Shown piece by piece: positions 1-5,003 of a stretch of 6,503 nucleotides of DNA; the stretch's first letter is position 1; each line of letters begins with the position of its first letter. Below the pieces are notes generated by a model, which was not told the origin of the DNA, ran no database searches, and saw nothing but the letters and a program-made list of their open reading frames with translations. The stretch comes from an uncultured Bacteroidota bacterium. Its GTDB lineage: Bacteria > Bacteroidota > Bacteroidia > 2-12-FULL-35-15. The stretch spans positions 1 through 6,503 of the forward strand of contig CAILDT010000970.1 in the NCBI GenBank assembly GCA_903833025.1, in the 5' to 3' direction. The position numbers were made by a program, and so were the translations under genes.

Positions 1-852
1 AATCATATTGATTATGTAACGCAGGAATCTACCGTTCCTGATTTAAGAAAATATACCTTAAATGATAAGTCAGAAAACCCAAGACACTTTATTGATTTGG
101 AAAATTTTGGTTCGTTAGATAGTTTACCAAAAACATTGGCGGAAGTAAAAACGAAATACGATGAAAAGTTTTTATCTTCAAACGGAATTCTACCTTGGTA
201 TATGGAGGACTTGATGGAAAAATTAACGAAGTCATTTAAAGAAAAACGCAAGACAGAAATACTTTTTATTGCTGCCGACTTAGGGCATTATATGGGTGAT
301 GCGCATATGCCATTGCATACTTCTACAAACCACAACGGGCAATTAACCAATCAAACGGGAATACACGCGTTGTGGGAAGCACAGTTGCCGGAAATGTTTG
401 GAAGCAATTATAATTTTTATACAGGCGAAGCAAAATTTATTCCTGATGTGCACAAAGAAATTTGGAGAATTATTTTATCATCACATAGCTTAGTAGATAC
501 ATTATTAGCTGCTGATAAAGAAATAAGAAAAAAAATATCGGAAGATAAAATGTATAAGAAAGATGCGAATGGAAAAGTTTTAAAAAATAAATTTAACGCT
601 TCCGTTTTTAGTGATGAATACGCAACTGCTTTAAACACTGCATTAAAAGGGATGGTGGAAAAACAAATGCGGGCTTCTGCAATAGATGTTGCCGACTTTT
701 GGTTTACCGCTTGGGTTAATGCAGGCAAGCCCGATTTGAATGAGTTAGATGCTCCCGAAGTTACAAAACGAAATAGTAAACAGTTGCAGGAAGATATTAC
801 CCTTTGGAAAAAAGGAAAACTGTTTGGCATTAATGGAGAAAAGGAATTTTAA
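1..852 (+). CDS. Zinc-dependent phospholipase C / S1-P1 nuclease-like protein, 5' end missing
   Basis: The frame is open from base 1 to the TAA at 850-852, giving 283 residues, so the start and any signal peptide lie outside the window. A TTG at 97 is internal and is not the start: conserved sequence such as PRHFID (residues 27-32) lies before it. Zinc-ligand motifs typical of the phospholipase C / S1-P1 nuclease fold are visible: H29 and D32, then HYMGD (H96, D100), H102, PLH (H106), H111, and HALWE (H122, E126). The C-terminal part is mostly helical with a WFTAWVNAGKPDL segment near the end, as in Bacteroidota proteins annotated as zinc-dependent phospholipase C family. Relative to these, perhaps 30-45 N-terminal residues are missing, including the N-terminal Trp/His zinc ligands. 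Enzymes of this fold cleave phosphodiesters in phospholipids or nucleic acids; the substrate cannot be told here. Export to the periplasm or outside is inferred from the family. It is followed after 23 bp by pafA, suggesting co-transcription. Confidence 0.85.
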   Translation, partial: NHIDYVTQESTVPDLRKYTLNDKSENPRHFIDLENFGSLDSLPKTLAEVKTKYDEKFLSSNGILPWYMEDLMEKLTKSFKEKRKTEILFIAADLGHYMGDAHMPLHTSTNHNGQLTNQTGIHALWEAQLPEMFGSNYNFYTGEAKFIPDVHKEIWRIILSSHSLVDTLLAADKEIRKKISEDKMYKKDANGKVLKNKFNASVFSDEYATALNTALKGMVEKQMRASAIDVADFWFTAWVNAGKPDLNELDAPEVTKRNSKQLQEDITLWKKGKLFGINGEKEF

Positions 853-875
853 TCGCATAAAAAACAAACTAACTA

Positions 876-2525
876 ATGAAGAAATTTATTTCCATTTTAT
901 TTTTTACTTGTTGTATAATAGTAATTGCACAAGCCCAAAAAACTGACCAAAGTAAAAAAGCTGTTGCACCAAATCCACGATTAGTAGTGGGTATTGTGGT
1001 TGACCAAATGCGTTACGATTATATTTACAGGTATTGGAATAAATTTGGGAGTGATGGTTTTAAAAAATTAATTAACGGCGGTTTCTTTTGCAGGAATACA
1101 AATTATAATTATGTGCCTACTTATACAGGACCAGGTCATACTGCCATATACACAGGCACTACACCGGCGGTTAATGGAATTATTGCTAACGATTGGTATG
1201 ATAAATCAACAGGAAAAAATTTGTATTGTGCGCAAGATGATAATGTGAACCCTGTTGGAAGCGTTGCTCCTGAAGGGAAACGCTCTCCTGTAAATATGCT
1301 TACAACAACTATTACGGATGAATTAAGAATTTCTTCAAATATGAAATCTAAAGTAATAGGCATTGCTTTGAAAGATAGAAGTGCTATCCTCCCTGCTGGA
1401 CATACTGCAAATGCTGCCTATTGGTATGATGGAAGCATTGGCGGATTTATTACAAGTACTTATTATATGAATGAATTACCTGCGTGGGTAACTGATTTTA
1501 ATAAAAAAGAATTGGCAAAAAAATATTTAAGCACACCTTGGAACACGCTACTCCCTATTGAGCAATACACAGAAAGTTTACCTGATGATAATAAATATGA
1601 AACCGTTGCGAAAGGCGAAACAAAGCCAGTGTTCCCTCATAATTTGCCCGAATTACAAAAGTTAAATGGCGGTTTAAATATGATTCGTGCTACGCCATTT
1701 GGTAATTCGCTTACAAAAGATTTTGCAATAGAAACAATTCAAAAAGAAAGTATGGGAAAAAACACGGCTACTGATTTTCTTGCTGTGTCTTTCTCTTCGC
1801 CCGATTATATTGGGCATACATATGGTCCTAATTCGGTGGAACAAGAAGATGATTACATAAGATTAGATAAAGATATTGCAGAGTTATTGAAATTTATTGA
1901 TGCACAAGTAGGGAAAAATAATGCGTTAATCTTTTTAACTGCCGACCACGCAGCACCTGAAGTACCAAATTATTTATCCGATTTAAAAATTCCTTCCGGT
2001 TATGTTCACGAAAGGAAAATGATTGACTCATTAAAAAAGCATTTGCTTCAAACTTTTGGAGATACGCTCGTGCTTTCTTATACAAATCAGCAAGTGTTTT
2101 TAAATCATAAAATAATTGAACTGAAAAAATTAAATTTGATACAGGTGGAAGATGATGTTGCATTTTTTTTACAAAATATGTCGGCGGTTTCCGAAGTACT
2201 TACTGCTAATACTCTTAATAATTCGCAGTTTACCGAAGGCAGCCGATACTTAATGCAAAAGGGATTTAATGCCAAACGCTCCGGCGATGTGCTTGTAAAT
2301 TATTTACCTGCGTATATGGATTATATGCCCACAGGAACCACTCACGGCTCGCCGTATAGCTATGATACTCACGTGCCTTTAATTTTTTATGGTTTTAATA
2401 TTAAGCAAGGTAGCTCTGCCGAACAGGTATATATTACTGATATTGCAGCTACTTTGGCTATGATGTTAAATGTTCAGTTTCCGAATGGATGTACTGGCAA
2501 ACCAATTTCATTTTTAGTGAAATAA
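876..2525 (+). CDS. pafA: PafA-type alkaline phosphatase, periplasmic, complete
   Basis: A 549-residue protein of the alkaline phosphatase superfamily, hydrolysing phosphate monoesters with two zinc ions and a threonine nucleophile. Residues 1-20 form a signal peptide ending AQA, with cleavage before Q21. All residues known for Elizabethkingia PafA (numbering from memory: D38, T79, N100, K162, R164, D305, H309, D352, H353, H486) have a counterpart here at a constant offset of four or five: D43, nucleophile T84 in TYTGPGH, N105, K166 and R168 in LKDRSA, D310, H314, D357 and H358 in TADHAA, and H490 in TTHGSPY. The length matches the family (about 546 aa). The K-x-R pair supports a monoesterase rather than a diesterase of the nucleotide pyrophosphatase branch. 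The start at 876 is fixed by the signal peptide. There is no Shine-Dalgarno sequence, only an A-rich leader. It lies 23 bp after the phospholipase-like gene, and a terminator lies 182 bp downstream. PafA enzymes are known for activity that is not repressed by phosphate. Confidence 0.95.
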   Translation: MKKFISILFFTCCIIVIAQAQKTDQSKKAVAPNPRLVVGIVVDQMRYDYIYRYWNKFGSDGFKKLINGGFFCRNTNYNYVPTYTGPGHTAIYTGTTPAVNGIIANDWYDKSTGKNLYCAQDDNVNPVGSVAPEGKRSPVNMLTTTITDELRISSNMKSKVIGIALKDRSAILPAGHTANAAYWYDGSIGGFITSTYYMNELPAWVTDFNKKELAKKYLSTPWNTLLPIEQYTESLPDDNKYETVAKGETKPVFPHNLPELQKLNGGLNMIRATPFGNSLTKDFAIETIQKESMGKNTATDFLAVSFSSPDYIGHTYGPNSVEQEDDYIRLDKDIAELLKFIDAQVGKNNALIFLTADHAAPEVPNYLSDLKIPSGYVHERKMIDSLKKHLLQTFGDTLVLSYTNQQVFLNHKIIELKKLNLIQVEDDVAFFLQNMSAVSEVLTANTLNNSQFTEGSRYLMQKGFNAKRSGDVLVNYLPAYMDYMPTGTTHGSPYSYDTHVPLIFYGFNIKQGSSAEQVYITDIAATLAMMLNVQFPNGCTGKPISFLVK

Positions 2526-2528
2526 TAG

Positions 2529-2558
2529 TTGTTTCTTTGATATTTATTTCTAATTTAG
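2529..2558 (+). promoter_or_regulatory. Weak Bacteroidota-type promoter candidate downstream of pafA
   Basis: TTG at 2529-2531 and TAATTTAG at 2551-2558 are separated by 19 bp. This is one mismatch from the Bacteroidota sigma-ABfr pattern TTTG/TTG, about 19-21 bp, TAnnTTTG. Transcription would begin near 2565, just before an ATG at 2575 and about 140 bp ahead of a strong terminator. In such AT-rich DNA a match of this quality can arise by chance, so this is only a suggestion. Confidence 0.2.
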
Positions 2559-2574
2559 CCGTTGAAATAACACA

Positions 2575-2685
2575 ATGGCATTTAACAAACAACATAACAC
2601 CCTCTCAAAAACCGCCATCACAAAGGAATACACGCCCTCTGTAACCCCTGTCATTGTAGGGGGGGGGGAGAACAGGAGAGTTAAA
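2575..2685 (+). other. Possible short ORF or small-RNA unit crossing a G10 tract
   Basis: From ATG 2575 a frame reads through a run of ten G (2659-2668). As written, it continues through the terminator and the palindromic repeats to 2865. That 96-residue product is not credible, because its second half translates a terminator and repeats. If the tract had eleven G (or eight), the frame would end at the TAA now at 2682-2684, giving a peptide of about 36 residues that stops some 23 bp before the terminator stem. The first 28 residues are polar, rich in Thr, Lys and Ser, and resemble no family I know. A non-coding transcript ending at the same terminator is equally possible. The promoter candidate at 2529-2558 and terminator at 2707-2743 would bound such a unit. 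Confidence 0.2.
2659..2668 (+). repeat. Homopolymer run of ten G
   Basis: Ten consecutive G in otherwise AT-rich intergenic DNA. CCCCT at 2645-2649 can pair with AGGGG at 2658-2662 around an 8-nt loop, and CTGT (2639-2642) can pair with ACAG (2672-2675) outside it. Such runs are prone to slippage, both in cells (phase variation) and in sequencing, so the exact count is uncertain. Confidence 0.9.
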
Positions 2686-2706
2686 ATTACCGATACATTT
2701 ATTTTT

Positions 2707-2743
2707 AAAAACGCTTTGTGCAGAAATGCGCAAAGCGTTTTTT
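2707..2743 (+). terminator. Strong intrinsic terminator downstream of pafA
   Basis: A 15-bp stem joins 2707-2721 to 2728-2742 with a single G-U pair and a 6-nt loop AGAAAT (2722-2727). The GC-rich core is followed by TTTTTTGTTTTT, giving the U-rich tail on the + strand. It stands 182 bp beyond the pafA stop, farther than usual for a gene's own terminator. It would end either pafA read-through or a short separate transcript from the preceding gap. No U-tract beyond the stem itself is present in the opposite direction, so it is oriented for + strand transcription. Confidence 0.85.
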
Positions 2744-2776
2744 GTTTTTATCAATTATCATTCTGCACTAATCTTT

Positions 2777-2802
2777 GTCATTCTGAACTTGTTTCAGAAT
2801 CT
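2777..2802 (+). repeat. Palindromic dispersed repeat, copy 1 (26 nt)
   Basis: The unit begins GTCATTC and ends GAATCT. It contains a perfect 8-bp inverted repeat, ATTCTGAA (2780-2787) against TTCAGAAT (2793-2800), with a 5-nt loop. Units of this type are scattered between genes in many Bacteroidota genomes; when read as protein they give the familiar false peptide HSELVSES. A second unit with the same ends follows 42 nt later. A REP-like role (transcript ends, or a target of a transposase-like protein) is possible but not shown here. Confidence 0.75.
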
Positions 2803-2818
2803 AAATTCTATAAACATT

Positions 2819-2844
2819 GTCATTCCGAGCGCAGCGAAGAATCT
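2819..2844 (+). repeat. Palindromic dispersed repeat, copy 2 (26 nt, GC-rich core)
   Basis: It has the same length and the same outer bases as copy 1 (GTCATTC at the left, GAATCT at the right) but a different core, CGAGCGCAGCGAA. The hairpin is imperfect, with ATTC/GAAT at the base and a self-complementary GCGC in the loop region. In false translation it gives HSERSEES, a signature of this repeat class. Sharing of ends with divergence of the core suggests two subfamilies placed in the same orientation. Confidence 0.75.
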
Positions 2845-2894
2845 AAAAACAAAAATCCACAATAAATAATAACTAACCAAAAAACAAAAACAAA
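2845..2894 (+). promoter_or_regulatory. G-free, A-rich leader of the following gene
   Basis: The 50 bases before ATG 2895 contain no G and only five T; the rest is A and C, ending in runs of A separated by single C. There is no Shine-Dalgarno sequence. Unstructured A-rich leaders are the usual translation-initiation signal in Bacteroidota, and this one supports the start at 2895. The block AACTAAC is also found just before the pafA start. No convincing promoter was found between the terminator and this leader. Confidence 0.5.
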
Positions 2895-3959
2895 ATGAAA
2901 ACAATTACAATCTTCGTAGCATTGCTCGCAATAATTTGCTTGAGCCATAATGCAAATGCACAAAAATTTTTAAATGGTGATTTTGAAAACAATTCTTCAG
3001 GTGCAAATTTTTGCAATTTCAATATGTCCAATGCGGCTTTTACATCAACAATGTCAAATACTGTTGCGTATGGAGTAGCGAATCAATGTGATATAATAAA
3101 TGCTGCTAATTCTTCCTGTAGTATTGGATTTGGTTCATCACAAAGTGGAAACTGGTTTACCGCTTTGGCTGTTGGAATTTCTGGTGATGCAGATGCATTT
3201 ACAATGGAACTTTGCTGTCCATTAATTGCAGGCAATACTTACACTATGAGTTTTTGGGACAAAGGGGCTGCAAATGAAGCATCCCCAAATCCTATTGTTA
3301 TTGGTGTTTCAAATGCAAATAACCTTCAAGGCATTCCTGTTTATACCGGACCTGTTCCAACTATTGGTGCTTGGAATCTAAGAACATTTACTTTTATTGC
3401 TCCTATAGCGGGGTCGTTTATCAGTGTTGAAATTGCAACTAGCAGTTCGCCACAGTGGACAAATGTCGATAATTTTCAGATTGCAAGTACTTGTAATGCT
3501 ATAACTACAAATGCAATATTAGGGAGCCCTTTTTGCAGTTGCACAACTATCAATGTTCCGTTTACAAGTACCGGAATTTTTGTAGCTGGAAATATATATT
3601 CAGCGCAACTTTCAGATAATACTGGCAGCTTCGCTGCTCCTGTAACTATTGGTTCATTGGCAAGTACTGCTAATTCGGGAACTATTACTTGTACAATTCC
3701 TTGCAACACAATCACTGGTTCGTACAGAGTTCGGGTGGTAAGTACTGCGCCTGCTAACGTTTGCACTAATATTCCAGTTTCTATTTTTGTAAACGAAACA
3801 CCGACGGTGGCAGTAAGTAATATGGTAGTATGCCAAGGTGTCCCTGTTGCTGTAACTCCACTTGTCAGTGTACCTGCTGGTGCTACCGTTACCTGGACAA
3901 ATTCAAACACTGCCTTATTCTTAGGACTTCCTGTGTACAAAAGGGTTTTAATTTTTTAA
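2895..3959 (+). CDS. Secreted Ig/PKD-like surface protein, probably truncated at the 3' end
   Basis: A 354-residue protein with a signal peptide (1-22, cleaved after NANA). Residues 23-197 look like a galactose-binding-like beta-sandwich: it begins FLNGDFENN and ends WTNVDNFQI, a pattern common in Bacteroidota surface proteins. Residues 200-300 match the Ig-like domain seen in T9SS cargo (YSAQLSDNTGSFAAPVTIGS, then YRVRVVS). From 301 a PKD-like domain starts (TPTVAVSNMVVCQGV, then TWTNSNTA at 333-340) but stops after about 40 residues. The last 14 residues resemble nothing in the domain, and there is no C-terminal sorting domain, which proteins of this architecture normally carry. The mature part has 12 cysteines, several paired closely (C107/C108, C214/C216, C266/C270), hinting at disulfides. 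It could be a deletion remnant, a frameshifted gene or an assembly join. If made, it would reach the periplasm by Sec but lacks the T9SS signal. The next gene starts 4 bp after its stop. Confidence 0.8.
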   Translation: MKTITIFVALLAIICLSHNANAQKFLNGDFENNSSGANFCNFNMSNAAFTSTMSNTVAYGVANQCDIINAANSSCSIGFGSSQSGNWFTALAVGISGDADAFTMELCCPLIAGNTYTMSFWDKGAANEASPNPIVIGVSNANNLQGIPVYTGPVPTIGAWNLRTFTFIAPIAGSFISVEIATSSSPQWTNVDNFQIASTCNAITTNAILGSPFCSCTTINVPFTSTGIFVAGNIYSAQLSDNTGSFAAPVTIGSLASTANSGTITCTIPCNTITGSYRVRVVSTAPANVCTNIPVSIFVNETPTVAVSNMVVCQGVPVAVTPLVSVPAGATVTWTNSNTALFLGLPVYKRVLIF

Positions 3960-3963
3960 TGGA

Positions 3964-4944
3964 ATGAATAGATTGTTTCTTGTTTTTTATTTTTTGTTTC
4001 TTTTTTGTTATTCAGAAGCACAAAATTTAGTTCCAAATTATTCTTTTGAGCAATATGATACTTGCCCCAATTCAATAGGTCAAATAAACCATTCGTTACC
4101 TTGGTATTCTCCTACAGCTGGTACACCGGATTATTTAAATCAATGTACAAGTTTTTCTTTTATCGGAGTTCCAAACAATCAATGGGGGTATCAAAATCCT
4201 CGCACAGGAATAGCTTATGCTGGTGTGGGATTATATCGCGTAGATACTCCTTCTAACGTTGTTGAAAGGGAGTATATTCAAGTAATGTTAAGTAGTAGTT
4301 TAGTAGCAAATAGAGATTATTGCGTAACGTTTTATGTTGCTTTGGCAGAATTTTCTAATCATACTTCAAGTGTTGTAGCAATTACAGAAATAGGGATGTT
4401 GTTTTCAAATAATCCAATAACAACTGCAAATTGGAACCCTCTAATTTACACTCCACAAATAAAATCTCCAGTTGGTGTATTTATGAGCGATACAGCTAAC
4501 TGGATGCAAATTCCAGGAACTTATACTGCTTTGGGAGGAGAAAGATATATTACAATTGGAAATTTTAAAAGCGATAGCAATACTGATACAACTGGTGTAG
4601 GGCATTTATGGGGTGGGCAAACTGCTGCCTATTACTATGTCGATGATGTAAGTGTAATAGATTGTGCAAATAGTGTGGATGAGTTGAGTGATGGTTTAAG
4701 TATAAAATTGTACCCGAACCCGAACAACGGACAAATGCAGTTGAATTATAAACTGAATGAAGGTGATAATGGTGAATTACGAATAATGGATGTAACAGGT
4801 AGATTGATTGCAAAATACAATTTATTGAGCACCCCAAACACTTTACAAATAAGCCAGACAGGTTTGGACAATGGTATTTATCTTTATCAGGTATTAACCA
4901 ACGGACGGCTTGTAAATTCCAATAAATTAATAATAGCAAAATAA
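3964..4944 (+). CDS. T9SS type A sorting domain-containing secreted protein, unknown binding role
   Basis: A complete 326-residue protein. Residues 1-19 form a hydrophobic signal peptide ending SEA, before QNLVPNYSFEQYDTCP. This opening, with LPWYSPTAGTPDYLNQC after it, is typical of Bacteroidota surface proteins with an N-terminal beta-sandwich, sometimes joined to OmpA domains. The sandwich spans about 21-235 and ends YYYVDDVSVIDC, as carbohydrate-binding-like or galactose-binding-like folds do. Residues 248-326 are a C-terminal sorting domain: LYPNPNNGQ, ELRIMDVTGR, LDNGIYLYQV and a basic end. The type IX system would carry it across the outer membrane and release it or attach it to the surface. 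No enzyme motif is visible. The start is fixed by the signal peptide. It follows the truncated gene by 4 bp, so its own promoter may have been lost or may lie in the preceding frame. A terminator follows 15 bp after the stop. Confidence 0.85.
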   Translation: MNRLFLVFYFLFLFCYSEAQNLVPNYSFEQYDTCPNSIGQINHSLPWYSPTAGTPDYLNQCTSFSFIGVPNNQWGYQNPRTGIAYAGVGLYRVDTPSNVVEREYIQVMLSSSLVANRDYCVTFYVALAEFSNHTSSVVAITEIGMLFSNNPITTANWNPLIYTPQIKSPVGVFMSDTANWMQIPGTYTALGGERYITIGNFKSDSNTDTTGVGHLWGGQTAAYYYVDDVSVIDCANSVDELSDGLSIKLYPNPNNGQMQLNYKLNEGDNGELRIMDVTGRLIAKYNLLSTPNTLQISQTGLDNGIYLYQVLTNGRLVNSNKLIIAK

Positions 4945-4959
4945 TATTCTTTAATTTTG

Positions 4960-4999
4960 CCAATACAGGATAATTTTTAATTATCCTGTATTGGTTTTT
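4960..4999 (+). terminator. Perfect 16-bp intrinsic terminator abutting the next start codon
   Basis: Positions 4960-4975 pair without mismatch with 4979-4994 around a TTT loop, and TTTTT follows at 4995-4999. It lies 15 bp after the stop of the upstream gene and ends only 4 bases before ATG 5004. The hairpin therefore also occupies the leader of the next gene, where a ribosome would bind. Read-through transcripts would hold the start region right beside a very stable stem. Confidence 0.85.
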
Positions 5000-5003
5000 A
5001 AAA

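Noticed and set aside
417..830. Antisense open frame of 137 codons inside the phospholipase-like gene
   Set aside because: It lies opposite a gene with clear family motifs, has no recognisable domain, and its composition is that of a reverse-strand shadow.
876..940. PafA as a lipoprotein because of cysteines at residues 12-13
   Set aside because: The residues before the cysteines do not form a lipobox, and a normal AQA signal-peptidase I site follows at residue 20.
749..946. A 65-codon + strand frame overlapping the end of the first gene and the start of pafA
   Set aside because: It is out of frame with two convincing genes and has no signal or domain of its own.
2741..2777. TTTG at 2741-2744 and TA-ATC-TTTG at 2769-2777 as a promoter for the gene at 2895
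   Set aside because: The spacing of 24 bp and three instead of two bases inside the -7 motif do not fit the consensus, and the first element lies in the terminator's U-tract.
2777..2844. The two 26-nt repeats as a minimal CRISPR array
   Set aside because: The cores differ, the interval is only 16 bp, and no cas gene is present; they are dispersed palindromes.
2575..2865. A 96-codon + strand frame after pafA taken at face value as a gene
   Set aside because: Its second half translates the terminator and both palindromic repeats (HSELVSES, HSERSEES), a known source of false proteins in this phylum. Only its first part was kept, as a low-confidence unit.
3476..3940. Antisense open frame of 154 codons inside the truncated Ig/PKD gene
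   Set aside because: The + strand shows a signal peptide and known domain patterns here. The antisense product is low-complexity Val/Thr/Leu-rich, as expected from the complement of beta-rich coding sequence.
4565..4963. Antisense open frame of 132 codons over the sorting domain
   Set aside because: The product is rich in His, Leu and Tyr, has no family resemblance, and overlaps a well-supported T9SS gene.
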